Positions 26,287 to 35,243 of a DNA stretch of 64,000 nucleotides are shown here, one piece after another. The notes under the pieces are model-generated. The model did no database searches. It saw only the letters and a program-made list of their open reading frames with translations, and had not been told where the DNA came from. Position 1 is the stretch's first letter, and each line of letters begins with the position of its first letter. Location of the stretch: the NCBI RefSeq assembly GCF_000516555.1, contig NZ_AZSJ01000003.1, positions 1,010,065-1,074,064 of the forward strand, written 5' to 3'. The DNA comes from Afipia sp. P52-10 (GTDB lineage: Bacteria > Pseudomonadota > Alphaproteobacteria > Rhizobiales > Xanthobacteraceae). The translations under genes and the position numbers were made by a program.

Positions 26287-26313
26287 AAAGCTCCACGAGC
26301 TATTAGGTTTGCC

Positions 26314-26384
26314 AGTGGTTCTTGATTCCAACATTTGCAAATATCGTTGCCGCAATGGGATGCAAATGTTGGAATCGAACCACT
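26314..26384. repeat. Long inverted repeat (MITE/REP-like), downstream copy
   Basis: The left arm at 26314-26339 and the right arm at 26361-26384 are perfectly complementary over 24 bases, apart from a two-base TT insertion in the left arm. The loop is 21 bases. The left arm starts AGTGGTTC and ends CATTTGCA. It lies 22 bases before the MmgE/PrpD start codon, so it would fold in the mRNA leader. Confidence 0.8.
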
Positions 26385-26406
26385 AGCCGGACGCGAAGGA
26401 CTGACC

Positions 26407-27774
26407 ATGGCCCACGAAACCGCTACGCTCGCAGCCTTCGTCGCGGGCTTGACTTATGAAGCGATCCCGCAAGCGGTGGTTACGCGGACCAAAGCGCTGA
26501 CGCTGGACCTGCTCGGCAGCGCCGTGCGGGCGCGCAGGGAGGCAGAGTCCACGCCATCGATCCTCGCGATGTTGAAGGCGCTGTCGCTCGACGGCGACGG
26601 GATCGCGACCGTCTGCGCTGACAGCAAGGGCTATACGCCGGCCATTGCAGCGCTTCTGAACGGCGCCCTCGGCCACTCGCTCGACTTCGACGACACGCAC
26701 GCGGATTCTTCGCTGCATCCGAGCGCACCGGTGGTGCCGGCGGCGCTTGCTGCGGGCGAACTCGCCGGCGCCTCGGGCCGCGACGTGCTCACCGCCATCA
26801 TTGCCGGCTACGAAGTCTGCTGCCGGCTCGGCAACGCCCTCGACCCGACCTCGCATTACGCCAAGGGCTTCCACCCAACCGCGACCGCAGGAACGTTCGG
26901 CGCGGCCGCAGCCGTGGCCAAGCTGTTCAAGCTATCGCCGGATCAGATCATCTCGGCGTTCGGCATCTCCGGCAGCCAGGCGGCAGGCTCGCTGCAATTC
27001 CTCGTCAACGGCTCCTGGAACAAGCGTTCGCAGGTGGGCGCCGCGGCGATGAACGGCGTGATCGCCGGCACGCTGGCGGGTGAAGGCTTCAAGGGCTCGA
27101 TCGAGGCGGTCGAAGGCAAACACGGCCTGCTGGTCGGCTACAGCGACGACCCGCATCCGGAGGCCGCCATCGCCGATCTCGGACAGGTGTGGGAGACCAT
27201 GAAGGTCGGCGTGAAACCGTATCCGAGCTGCCGCTACACCCATGCCGCGCTCGACGCGCTGATTGCCATCAAGAACGAGATCAAGCTCGCGCCGGAGCAG
27301 ATCGAAAGCGTCGAGATCGGCCTGCACCGCAACGGCATCACGCTCGCGGCCGATCCGCCGGAGGCCAAGCGCCGCCCGAAGAGCATCGTCGATGGCCAGT
27401 TCTCGATGTTCTTCACCGGCGCGGTCGCGCTGGATCAGGGCAGCTTCGGCTGGGACGACTATACACGGCTGAACGACCCTTCACTGGTGGCATTGGCCGA
27501 GCGCATCAATGTCGTGCGCGATGAACGGCTCGAAGGCCGCCGCCACCCGTTCGGCAGCAATGTGACGATCAAGACCCGCGATGGCGTGATCGAACGCATG
27601 GTCGATGATCCGTCCGGCGAGCCGGACACGTTTCCGGCGCAGCAGGCGATGGTCGACAAGTTCCTGCTGCTGGCGCGGCCGGTGCTGGACAACAAGGCGT
27701 CCGCGTTCGCCGATGCGATCCTGTCGATGGAGAAGACCAGCATCGCCGAGACGATGAAGCTCGCGCGGGAGTGA
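26407..27774 (+). CDS. MmgE/PrpD family protein
   Basis: From the ATG at 26407 (AAGGA six bases upstream) this is 455 residues. Recognisable segments are GHSLDFDDTHADSSLHPSAP, AKGFHPTATAGTFGAAAAVA, GSLQFLVNGSWNKR, VKPYPSCRYTHAALDA, and a C-terminal KFLLLARPVLDN. The family includes 2-methylcitrate dehydratase and cis-aconitate decarboxylase; most members have unknown substrates, and no methylcitrate-cycle gene is adjacent. The upstream frame to 26335 runs through the inverted repeat and is not credible. The gene stands alone, with a long non-coding gap after it. Confidence 0.9.
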   Translation: MAHETATLAAFVAGLTYEAIPQAVVTRTKALTLDLLGSAVRARREAESTPSILAMLKALSLDGDGIATVCADSKGYTPAIAALLNGALGHSLDFDDTHADSSLHPSAPVVPAALAAGELAGASGRDVLTAIIAGYEVCCRLGNALDPTSHYAKGFHPTATAGTFGAAAAVAKLFKLSPDQIISAFGISGSQAAGSLQFLVNGSWNKRSQVGAAAMNGVIAGTLAGEGFKGSIEAVEGKHGLLVGYSDDPHPEAAIADLGQVWETMKVGVKPYPSCRYTHAALDALIAIKNEIKLAPEQIESVEIGLHRNGITLAADPPEAKRRPKSIVDGQFSMFFTGAVALDQGSFGWDDYTRLNDPSLVALAERINVVRDERLEGRRHPFGSNVTIKTRDGVIERMVDDPSGEPDTFPAQQAMVDKFLLLARPVLDNKASAFADAILSMEKTSIAETMKLARE

Positions 27775-28159
27775 CTGCCTGACGTTCAGCACGGTCACGC
27801 CCGTCACCAGGCTCCCGCCTTGGATGAGCCCGATGACAGGCTCCTTCGGACATCCAGCACGCCGTGCGCCCTTGCCTTGCTTGTAAGCGTCTCGGAGTAC
27901 TGGGTCCCGCTTTCGCGGGGACGACACTGAGTCACCCACACTGAGCAACCCGAAACGCTCACACGCTGCGCGGCGTTACCTCATCGCATCGTCGGGATGG
28001 TGAACTCGGCGCCGTCCACAGCACGCTCAACGGCCAATCTCGCATGGCAGACCGGAGCCCGCGAACCCCAAATGCCGCTTCACGCGCAAGCAGCCCATGT
28101 TAGCGTTGCGAAAACAGCATAGCAAAAATCGAAAGCGATCAGGGAAGGACGCCGCTGCC
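27775..28159. other. Intergenic region with REP-like palindrome, 385 bases
   Basis: No gene is seen. GTCCCGC at 27904-27910 and GCGGGGAC at 27915-27922 form a short hairpin inside GGGTCCCGCTTTCGCGGGGA, a pattern common in repeats of this bacterial group. It could attenuate the MmgE/PrpD transcript. The last 30 bases carry the AGGGAAGGA ribosome-binding site of the next gene. Confidence 0.5.
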
Positions 28160-29323
28160 ATGAAAGCCTCCATCTTCTGTCTGCCCAGTGTCGGCTCACG
28201 CGCGGAGATCGAAGCCGGAATGGCCGCGACGCGGCCGGATCTCTACCAAAAGATGTTGAAGGAGCTGACCGAGCTGGTGAAGCTCGCCGACGACCTCGGC
28301 TATGACAGCGTGTCCTTCACCGAACATCACTTCCATATCGAAGGCTTCGAGCTCTCCAACAACCCGGTGCTGCTCGACCTCTACTTCGCGATGCAGACCA
28401 AGCGCATCCGCGTCGGCCAACTGGGGATCGTGCTGCCTGCGGCCAACCCGATTCGCGTCGCCGAAGACATCGCGATGCTCGACCACATGACCGGCGGGCG
28501 CGCCTGCGCCGGCTTCGCCCGCGGCTACCAGCGGCGCTGGGTCGACATCATGGCGCAGCAGACCCATGGCGTCAGCGGCACGCTGCCGCATCAGCACGAC
28601 GAGATCGACAAGGTGAACCGCGAGGCGTTCGAGGAAAACTGGCAGATCATCAAGAAATGCTGGACCGAGGAGATGCTGACTTTCGACGGCAAGTTCTGGA
28701 AGGTGCCAGCCGGTGCGACGCCGTGGGACCTCGAGACCACGAAGAGATATGGCAAGGGTGTCGAGAACGGCCTGCTGAAAGCCGTCGGCGTGGTGCCGAA
28801 GCCGCTGCAAAAACCCTATCCGCCGGTCTTCCTCCCCTTCGCCTCGTCGCCGAACAGCATCCGCTGGGCGGCACGCGAAGGCGTCACCGCGATCCTGCCG
28901 CCGATGCACGCCGCCTATGAAGCGCCGTTGTATGATCTCTACGCCGAAGTCTCCGGCCGTCCGCGCGGCCAAGGCACCGGCCTGTTGCGAGACGTCATCA
29001 TCTGCGACACCGACGAAGAAGCGATGCAGCTTTGGGAAGACTCCGGCCGCTTCTCAGGGCGCGCCTGGTTCGAGCCATTCGGCTTCCGCCAGGGCTCGAT
29101 GGACCCGGTGACGAAGACCTATCCGTCGGCGAAGGAATCGGTCGATCTCGGCTACGCGCTGGTCGGCACCGTCGATACGGTCACCCGCGCGCTGGAGGTC
29201 AACATGAAGCGGCAGCCGGTGGATTGGCTGTTCTGCTACACTTACAACGCGCTGGTGCCGCATAAGACGCTGATGAAATCCACCGAAGCGTTCTGGACCA
29301 AGGTGATGCCCCGGTTCGCGTAA
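28160..29323 (+). CDS. LLM class flavin-dependent oxidoreductase
   Basis: This is 387 residues from the ATG at 28160, with AGGGAAGGA upstream. It is a luciferase-like barrel with LADDLGYDSVSFTEHHFHIEG, PVLLDLYFAMQTKRIRVGQLG, IVLPAANPIRVAEDIAMLDH and GRACAGFARGYQRRWVDI. It probably uses FMNH2 and oxygen (monooxygenase) or F420/FMN (dehydrogenase); the substrate is not inferable. The flavin reductase at 16861 is one possible electron source. The 22 residues upstream to 28097 are basic and unlike the family, so the later start is preferred. Confidence 0.9.
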   Translation: MKASIFCLPSVGSRAEIEAGMAATRPDLYQKMLKELTELVKLADDLGYDSVSFTEHHFHIEGFELSNNPVLLDLYFAMQTKRIRVGQLGIVLPAANPIRVAEDIAMLDHMTGGRACAGFARGYQRRWVDIMAQQTHGVSGTLPHQHDEIDKVNREAFEENWQIIKKCWTEEMLTFDGKFWKVPAGATPWDLETTKRYGKGVENGLLKAVGVVPKPLQKPYPPVFLPFASSPNSIRWAAREGVTAILPPMHAAYEAPLYDLYAEVSGRPRGQGTGLLRDVIICDTDEEAMQLWEDSGRFSGRAWFEPFGFRQGSMDPVTKTYPSAKESVDLGYALVGTVDTVTRALEVNMKRQPVDWLFCYTYNALVPHKTLMKSTEAFWTKVMPRFA

Positions 29324-29460
29324 GCGAGCCGGGCGGGACCTTCGCCGTCGGTGCATCTTACATTTCGATGCAGCGCTTCCTATCTGTTCGATCCATCAGA
29401 GCAGGATATGGCGGAGTGGACCGCCGGTCTGCCGTATCCCGTGCTTCAACTGCTTGTGTC

Positions 29461-29508
29461 CGCGTATTCCGGTTCACGAAACCGGCACCCACTTTTGCGG
29501 AATACGCG
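29461..29508. repeat. Dispersed palindromic (REP-like) element
   Basis: The ends CGCGTATTCCG (29461-29471) and CGGAATACGCG (29498-29508) are perfectly complementary over 11 bases and enclose the family core ACCGGCACCCACTTTTG. It lies 14 bases before the chosen start of the protease gene. Confidence 0.65.
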
Positions 29509-29522
29509 TGTGGATCGCACCC

Positions 29523-30566
29523 ATGCTGGATACTTCCGCCATCTCCATGGCCAATGATGACATGGCCGACGGTGACGCCAACCGACACATCGCCGTCGAT
29601 ACGTCGCCGACCAACGACAGCGAACTGCTCGACGCCTATTCCAACGCGGTCGTGCAGGTGACTGACAAGGTCGGCCCCGCGGTCGTGCGGGTCGATACGC
29701 GCGCCACCAAGGGCGCCGACCAGCGGCCCGGCGGCGTCGGCTCGGGCATCGTTCTTTCGCCGGACGGCCTGGTGCTGACCAACAACCATGTGGTCGGCGC
29801 TGCACGCGACATCCGTCTGACCATGACCGACGGCCTCGTCACCGAGGCGCGCGTGCTTGGCACTGATCCGGACACCGATCTGGCGCTGCTGCGGGCGGAT
29901 GCCGTGCGCAATCTGACGTCGGCCTCGCTCGGCAACTCCAAGGCGCTCAAGCGCGGCCAGCTCGTGATCGCCATCGGCAATCCGCTCGGCTTCGAGTCCA
30001 CGGTTACCGCAGGCGTGATCTCCGCGCTCGGCCGCTCGATCCGCGCTGTCTCCGGGCGGATGATCGAGGACGTGATCCAGACCGATGCGGCACTCAATCC
30101 GGGCAATTCCGGCGGGCCGCTGGTGTCGTCCCGCGGCGAGGTGATCGGCATCAACACCGCCGTCATCATGGGCGCGCAGGGCATCTGCTTTGCGGTCGCC
30201 AGCAACACGGCCGAGTTCGTGCTGTCGGAGATCGTCCGCCACGGCTATGTGCGGCGGGCCTTCATCGGCGTATCCGCCCAGACCGTGCCGATCCCGCGCC
30301 GGCATGCGCTCAATTCCGGCATCGAGAACACGATGGGCGCGCTGTTGACCGCGCTCGATCCGCAGGGACCGGCCGCGCGCAGCGGCCTGATAAGCGGCGA
30401 TATCGTCTACCGGCTGGACGGCAAGCCGGTGTCCGGCGTGGATGACCTGATCCGCCTATTGGATCGCGATCGGATCAACCGCACGGTCGAGATCGAAGCC
30501 CTGCGCCTTGGCCGCGCACGGGTGTTTTCGATCACCCCGGTCGAACGGCAGCGAGCGGCGGCCTGA
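29523..30566 (+). CDS. HtrA-like trypsin-type serine protease with PDZ domain, no signal peptide
   Basis: This is 347 residues from the ATG at 29523; an ATG at 29547 is possible. The protease domain has His89 in LTNNHVVGAA, Asp119 in DPDTDLALL and Ser196 in NPGNSGGPL, a complete triad. A single C-terminal PDZ domain follows (GPAARSGLISGDIVYRLDGK). DegP/DegQ proteins normally carry a Sec signal or a membrane anchor. Here the first 40 residues are hydrophilic and acidic, so the product looks cytoplasmic unless the start is mis-set. It stands alone between two dispersed repeats. Confidence 0.88.
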   Translation: MLDTSAISMANDDMADGDANRHIAVDTSPTNDSELLDAYSNAVVQVTDKVGPAVVRVDTRATKGADQRPGGVGSGIVLSPDGLVLTNNHVVGAARDIRLTMTDGLVTEARVLGTDPDTDLALLRADAVRNLTSASLGNSKALKRGQLVIAIGNPLGFESTVTAGVISALGRSIRAVSGRMIEDVIQTDAALNPGNSGGPLVSSRGEVIGINTAVIMGAQGICFAVASNTAEFVLSEIVRHGYVRRAFIGVSAQTVPIPRRHALNSGIENTMGALLTALDPQGPAARSGLISGDIVYRLDGKPVSGVDDLIRLLDRDRINRTVEIEALRLGRARVFSITPVERQRAAA

Positions 30567-30579
30567 TCCTCAGAGCACC

Positions 30580-30705
30580 TTTAAAGCGCGACGAGATTGG
30601 GATGAATCATCCTCGCGCTTTAGCCGATTGTTTAAGCATGATCCTCGGGTCGAGCCCAAGGACAAGCCTTTTCGGAAAGCCGCTTTGCACTTTTCCGGAT
30701 CATGC
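30580..30705. repeat. Dispersed palindromic elements, two in tandem
   Basis: A hairpin with arms AAAGCGCGA and TCGCGCTTT spans about 30583-30622. A second element is bounded by GCATGATCC (30636-30644) and GGATCATGC (30697-30705), with TTTTCGG and CACTTTTCC inside. Both fill the gap between the convergent protease and small-protein genes and may end transcription from both sides. Confidence 0.55.
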
Positions 30706-30706
30706 C

Positions 30707-31123
30707 TTAGATCTCGGCGCGGGCGCGCAGCGCCTGCAGCCGGGCGAGGAAGTGCTCGGAATCGGAAGCTGGCGCGAGCGGCGGCGCATGCTCGGCCTGG
30801 GGAGCGGTCTCGATCAGCCGCACCTCTTCGGTGACAGATGGCGCCTCGTTCGCGGCGACGCCGGGAATGTCGATTGCGGCCACCTCGGGGACGGCCGCCT
30901 CGGTGGCGGTCTCGCCAGTCATCGCCTGCAGATCCGCGATCGCCCAGGTCACGGCCGAAGCCGGCTGCTCCGTCGAGACAGTGTCCGCTCCGCTCAAGCC
31001 GGCTTCGGCGAGATACTCGTTCGCCAGTTGTCTGAACAGCTCGGCTGTCCGCGCATGATCAGCGACATTGGCGAGACGAATGCAGGCTTCGGCTTTGGAG
31101 CGGGCTGTGGACGAATCGGTCAT
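30707..31123 (-). CDS. Hypothetical protein, acidic, low complexity middle
   Basis: This is 138 residues from the ATG at 31123. The first 45 residues form a likely helical bundle (STARSKAEACIRLANVADHA, then AELFRQLANEYLAEA), reminiscent of small helical proteins common in this group. A Pro/Ala/Glu/Val-rich linker follows, then the short helix EHFLARLQALRARAEI. No signal peptide or membrane segment is seen. No function can be assigned. The ribosome-binding site is poor. The gene precedes the HpaB-family gene on its strand only loosely, and the promoter is unknown. Confidence 0.6.
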   Translation of the reverse strand: MTDSSTARSKAEACIRLANVADHARTAELFRQLANEYLAEAGLSGADTVSTEQPASAVTWAIADLQAMTGETATEAAVPEVAAIDIPGVAANEAPSVTEEVRLIETAPQAEHAPPLAPASDSEHFLARLQALRARAEI

Positions 31124-31201
31124 AGGGCGACAATGACCGGAGTTCCTTAACCAGACGCTAATCGTTGATAGCGCCCGCGCGGCATCTCTCGCGGACATGA
31201 A

Positions 31202-32755
31202 CTACTCCGCCGCGCGCCTTGCACCATCGATCGGATCGATCCAGGTCTCGCTGGTCCAGCCGCTCTCGTCGTAGTCTGCCATGCATTGATCGACCAGATC
31301 GGTCATCGACTGCATCTGCCCCGAACGCTGCGCCGAGACCAGCGCCTGCAGCCTGATCTCCTCATGGTTGCCTGCATAGTTGCGCTCGTAAAGTTCATGC
31401 CGGCCGCCGAACTCCGACCCGATCGCATCCCACAACAGCTTCATCAGCTTGATGCGCTCCCGGTGACCGATGCCATTGGCGCCACGGACGAAACGCGCCA
31501 GATAAGGCTCGATCTGCGGATTGGCGAAATCACGCGACGACGACGGCAAGTAGATCAGCGCCGACGCGACGATCTTCTCGACGATCTCCTTGATGCGGCC
31601 ATAGGCATCGCCGCCGAACAAGCGATAGGTCAGCCCCGCCTCCAGCTTCGGCAGCATCGCGCCGTCGATCCAGGGTTTCGGATCGTTCGCCATCGCATCC
31701 GCCAGTGACCAGAACAGATTGCGCCAGCCGACGATCTCGCCCAGCATCGCCTGATTGCCGCGGAAGACATCGCCACCGGTGGTGTGCAACGCCTTGGCGA
31801 CGAGGCCAGCGATGAAATCGAGCTTCACCGCATAACGGATGCAGCCCTGGAAGCAGAAGCCTTCGAGGAAGCCCGAGCGCGGATAGAACATCTTGATGCG
31901 CTCGACATCGCGATGCACCAGCACGTCCTCCCAAGGCACCAGCACGTTGTCGAGCACGAAGATCGCGTCGTTCTCGTCGAACCGGCTGGACAGCGGATAA
32001 TCGAACGGCGTGCCGACGGTGCTGGCAATCTCCTCATACGAGTTGCGGCAGAACAGTTTTACGCCGGGCGCATCCATCGGCAGCATGAACATCACCGCGA
32101 GGTCAGTGTCGTCGGTGGCGGTCGCCGCGTTCTGGCCGAGGAAATTGTAATGCGTCAGCGCCGCCGACGTCGCCACCACCTTCGCGCCGGAGACGACGAT
32201 GCCTGCGTCGGTCTCCTTCTGGATCGTCACATAGACGTCCTTCACCTGATCGGTCGGCAGCGAGCGGTCCACCGGCGGATTGACGATGGCGTGATTCATG
32301 AACAGTACCGGCTCCTGCGCGCGCTTGTGCCAGGCGCGGGCGTTGTCCGCGAACGCGCCGTAGAACGCGGCATTCACGCCGAGCGTGTTCATCAGCGACG
32401 CCTTGTAGTCCGGCGTACGGCCCATCCAGCCATAGGTCTTGCGCGCCCACGCCGCGATCGCATCCTTCTGCGCCCGCAAGTCCTCGCGCGAGCGCGCGGC
32501 CTTGAAGAAACGGTGGGTGTAGCCGCCGTTGCCGGTGTCGGTCGGCGCGGTCAGCACATCCCTGCTCGCCGGGTCATGTAACGCGTCGTAGAGCCGCGCG
32601 ATCGAACGGGCAGAATTGCGAAACGCCGGATGACTGGTGACGTCCTTGACCCGCTCGCCGTTGATGTAGACTTCGCGGCCGTGCCTCAGGCTCTCGAGAT
32701 ATTCAGCTCCCGTGAAGGGGCGCGAGGTCTCCGCACGAATGTCCTCCGGCCGCAT
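31202..32755 (-). CDS. 4-hydroxyphenylacetate 3-hydroxylase family (HpaB-like) oxygenase
   Basis: At 517 residues this is the normal size for the FADH2-using oxygenase of two-component aromatic hydroxylases. It starts FTGAEYLESLRHGREVYING and has the substrate and flavin region LFMNHAIVNPPVDR, IVVSGAKVVATSAALTHYN, and PWEDVLVHRDVERIKMFYP. A conserved arginine-rich C-terminal region (FVRGANGIGHRERIKLMKLL) is also present. It ortho-hydroxylates a phenol or a related compound in the cytoplasm. The needed flavin reductase is not adjacent; the nearest is at 16861-17349. The substrate is uncertain, because the family includes PvcC-like and acyl-CoA dehydrogenase-like members. Confidence 0.88.
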   Translation of the reverse strand: MRPEDIRAETSRPFTGAEYLESLRHGREVYINGERVKDVTSHPAFRNSARSIARLYDALHDPASRDVLTAPTDTGNGGYTHRFFKAARSREDLRAQKDAIAAWARKTYGWMGRTPDYKASLMNTLGVNAAFYGAFADNARAWHKRAQEPVLFMNHAIVNPPVDRSLPTDQVKDVYVTIQKETDAGIVVSGAKVVATSAALTHYNFLGQNAATATDDTDLAVMFMLPMDAPGVKLFCRNSYEEIASTVGTPFDYPLSSRFDENDAIFVLDNVLVPWEDVLVHRDVERIKMFYPRSGFLEGFCFQGCIRYAVKLDFIAGLVAKALHTTGGDVFRGNQAMLGEIVGWRNLFWSLADAMANDPKPWIDGAMLPKLEAGLTYRLFGGDAYGRIKEIVEKIVASALIYLPSSSRDFANPQIEPYLARFVRGANGIGHRERIKLMKLLWDAIGSEFGGRHELYERNYAGNHEEIRLQALVSAQRSGQMQSMTDLVDQCMADYDESGWTSETWIDPIDGARRAAE

Positions 32756-33146
32756 GCCGTCCCCTCCCTTGCTGGTCCGGCCTTTTCAGCAAGGCCGCTC
32801 AGGACGATAGCACAGGCCTGCTCCAGGACAGGACCGCAGGGAATGCGTGTTTCGCGCCTTCGCGGTAACTATTCTGGTGGCTGAATACCCCCGGGAGCCA
32901 GACCGCGGAAAAGTTTTCCAAGATCGGCGCCACCTTCGCAACCGCGAACTGATCGCATGGTGCGATGCAGCTAAATGCTGCCCCAGCGGATACGAAAGCT
33001 CGTTTGCAGTGCAATATGCATAAACAAAAACCAGCGTTTGTTCGCAGCTGCATCATGAAAGATTGAAACACATTCTAGACAAGGCAGGCGTTCTTTATAA
33101 ATACTAACCGGGCATAGGTCCTACGAAGACCGAGGCTGAGGACGAC
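32756..33146. other. Intergenic region, 391 bases
   Basis: This is the divergent gap between the HpaB-like gene and an alpha/beta hydrolase. The stretch 32960-33110 is noticeably more AT-rich than its surroundings and probably holds the hydrolase promoter (TTATAA at 33095-33100). I see no strong palindrome, terminator or gene. Confidence 0.4.
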
Positions 33147-33968
33147 ATGAAGCGCAAAGTGCTGCTTTCGCTGCTGGGTGTAGCGGCCGTGATCGGCGCG
33201 GGCGGATATGCCTTCGCCAGCAAGTTCGACGTGCATCGCGAACAGCTCGCGCTGCACGACGCGCTCCGCAATCGCGACGTTCCTGTTGAAATTTCGATCA
33301 GCCGCCGCGCCGAGCTGAAGGAAAAGCTGCTCGGCATCAAGCCGCGTGTCGCCCTGCTCAACCACGGCAACACCGTCGATCACACCGAATACAGCTTCAT
33401 CGCCAACGTGCTGGCGACTCAAGGCTATCTCGTCGCCAGCATCCAGCACGATCTGAAGGGCGACGCGCCGCTGTCGCAGCAAGGCTTCCCGTTCGTCGGT
33501 CGACTGCCGGTCTATGAGCGCGGCGCGCAAAACATCTTCTTCGTCATCGACGAAATGAAGAAGCGCTTTCCCGAACTCGACTATACCAAGCTGACGATGG
33601 TCGGCCACTCCAACGGCGGCGACATCTCGATGTTCTTCGCCGGCAACAATCCGGAGCTGGTCAGCAAGATCGTCACGCTCGACAATTTGCGCGTGCCGTT
33701 CCTGATGTCCGGCAAGTCACGCATCCTCTCTTTCCGCTCCCGCGATTGGAAGCCGGATCCCGGCGTCGTGCCGAACGATGACATGTGCGCGCACGCAGGT
33801 ATCGAACTGGTGCGGACCGACTTTCAGCACACCGACATGAGCGACCGCGGGCCCGACAAGGTCAAGGAAAGCATCAAGGCCGTGCTGTCCCGCTTCCTGG
33901 CCGAGGACAAGCCGCCGAAGAATCCGGACCAGCATGTGCTGGTGAACTTCTCCGCGGCCAGCCCGTGA
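33147..33968 (+). CDS. Alpha/beta hydrolase, exported
   Basis: This 273-residue protein has an N-terminal basic plus hydrophobic segment (KRKVLLSLLGVAAVIGAGGY), either a signal peptide or an anchor. The nucleophile elbow is GHSNGG in KLTMVGHSNGGDISMFF, preceded by the oxyanion-side LLNHGNTVDHTEYSFIANVL. The acid and histidine are probably in VVPNDDMCAHAGIEL and RTDFQHTDMS. Substrates may be esters or amides in the periplasm; none can be named. A good terminator follows at 33991. The gene stands alone. Confidence 0.8.
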   Translation: MKRKVLLSLLGVAAVIGAGGYAFASKFDVHREQLALHDALRNRDVPVEISISRRAELKEKLLGIKPRVALLNHGNTVDHTEYSFIANVLATQGYLVASIQHDLKGDAPLSQQGFPFVGRLPVYERGAQNIFFVIDEMKKRFPELDYTKLTMVGHSNGGDISMFFAGNNPELVSKIVTLDNLRVPFLMSGKSRILSFRSRDWKPDPGVVPNDDMCAHAGIELVRTDFQHTDMSDRGPDKVKESIKAVLSRFLAEDKPPKNPDQHVLVNFSAASP

Positions 33969-33990
33969 TCTGAGACAGGAAGAACGAGAG

Positions 33991-34021
33991 AAACGCCGCC
34001 GTCAGGGCGGCGTTTTCGTTT
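33991..34021 (+). terminator. Terminator, probably bidirectional
   Basis: AAACGCCGCC, loop GTCAG, GGCGGCGTTT, then TCGTTT. It lies between the convergent hydrolase and esterase genes. On the minus strand the arm is followed by TTTCTC, so it could serve both. Confidence 0.85.
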
Positions 34022-34026
34022 ATGCC

Positions 34027-35112
34027 TCAGCCAGCCGGACCAAGCCAGCGCAGCATCTCGGCATTGAGCTCGCGCGGATAGGTGTGGCTGAGATCGCCGA
34101 GCTCCCGATAGACGACATTGGCGCCCGCCGCCTGGAGCGCCTGCTGCGCCTGCCGGGCGATGGTGACGTGAAACATCCAATCGTGCTTGCCATGCACCAG
34201 GAAGATCGGCAGGCCCCGCAGCCGCTCCGCGTCCGCCATCTCGGCGAGGAACGGATGAAACGACGCCGCGACCGGCGCCAGATGCGTAAACGGCGAGGCG
34301 GTCTCGAAGCCGCTGACGTAGCTGAACGTGCCGCCGTCGCTCATGCCGGTGAGCAGCAGTTTGGTCGGATCGATCGACCAGCGGCTCTGCACCAGATCGA
34401 CGATACGCTTGAGGTTCGGCGTATCCGTATCCTCGCCCATCAGCGCCCAGGTGTCGCCGGTGGCGGTGGGCGCTGCGACGATCGCACCATAGGCGCGGGC
34501 GTCGCGCAACCAGCTCCAGAGAAATGCACGTCCATTGCCGCTGCCGCCATGCAGCGCCACTACCAGCGGCCACCGCCGGTCCGGCGTGTAGTATTCCGGC
34601 ACGTAGAGCGAGAAGCCGCCACGGCTGCCAGGCTCGTTATCGACATGGATGACGCCGGTGTCCGGTGAAGGTCCCAGTTGATCGAAGCACGCAAGCAGCG
34701 CCTCGTCATCCCGCTTCGCGGGATCGAGGAAGAAGCTGCTGACCGGGGGAAACATCGCCGCCAGCGGATAGAGCGCCTCCTGCGCACGCGGCCCATAGCG
34801 TAAAGCGCGAAAGGCCGCACGCAACGAATCCGCCTGCTCCGGCGCCGCGCGCAAGCCATCGAAGCCGGCAAGCGCCGCGTCGGCCGCCTCCTGCAACGGC
34901 TTGCGGATGTGAGCGATCTCGTCCGGCCAGCGATCGAGCCGCGGCCGCTCCGCCCGTAGCACGTCGTCCGGCCTGCCCGCGGCCTCCATCACTGCGTCGA
35001 AATCCGCCGGATTGAAGTAGCGGGCGATGAAGCCGAGCGCTTCCAGCGTATGCATCAGCGGCGGCAGCAACGCGACGATGTCATCGACGGCCGCTTCTCT
35101 CGCTTCGGTCAT
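34027..35112 (-). CDS. PHB-depolymerase/phospholipase-like alpha/beta hydrolase
   Basis: This is 361 residues from the ATG at 35112 (AGAAAGAGG upstream). The N-terminal 190 residues are helical (PPLMHTLEALGFIARYFNP), followed by the hydrolase core: LVVALHGGSGNGRAFLWSW, the nucleophile in LLLTGMSDGGTFSYVSG, and HGKHDWMFHV near the catalytic acid, with LSHTYP holding the histidine. No signal peptide is seen. The frame upstream to 35379 is a shadow. The long helical N-terminal domain before the esterase core is not typical of dienelactone hydrolases. Confidence 0.85.
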   Translation of the reverse strand: MTEAREAAVDDIVALLPPLMHTLEALGFIARYFNPADFDAVMEAAGRPDDVLRAERPRLDRWPDEIAHIRKPLQEAADAALAGFDGLRAAPEQADSLRAAFRALRYGPRAQEALYPLAAMFPPVSSFFLDPAKRDDEALLACFDQLGPSPDTGVIHVDNEPGSRGGFSLYVPEYYTPDRRWPLVVALHGGSGNGRAFLWSWLRDARAYGAIVAAPTATGDTWALMGEDTDTPNLKRIVDLVQSRWSIDPTKLLLTGMSDGGTFSYVSGFETASPFTHLAPVAASFHPFLAEMADAERLRGLPIFLVHGKHDWMFHVTIARQAQQALQAAGANVVYRELGDLSHTYPRELNAEMLRWLGPAG

Positions 35113-35243
35113 CTGGCGCCTCTTTCTCCGGCGGCTGTCGCGCCGTGTTGCTGGGTCGGATCCCATCCTGACGAAGTTCAGCAACGCCGTAAACGCCAGG
35201 CATGCGCACACCGCCGATGCGTCACAACGACGCCAGCATACGT

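Noticed and set aside
26361..26390. tRNA fragment (attachment-site remnant)
   Set aside because: The reverse complement GGTTCGATTCC resembles a T-arm, but no acceptor, anticodon or D-arm is found nearby, and the stretch is one arm of a longer inverted repeat.
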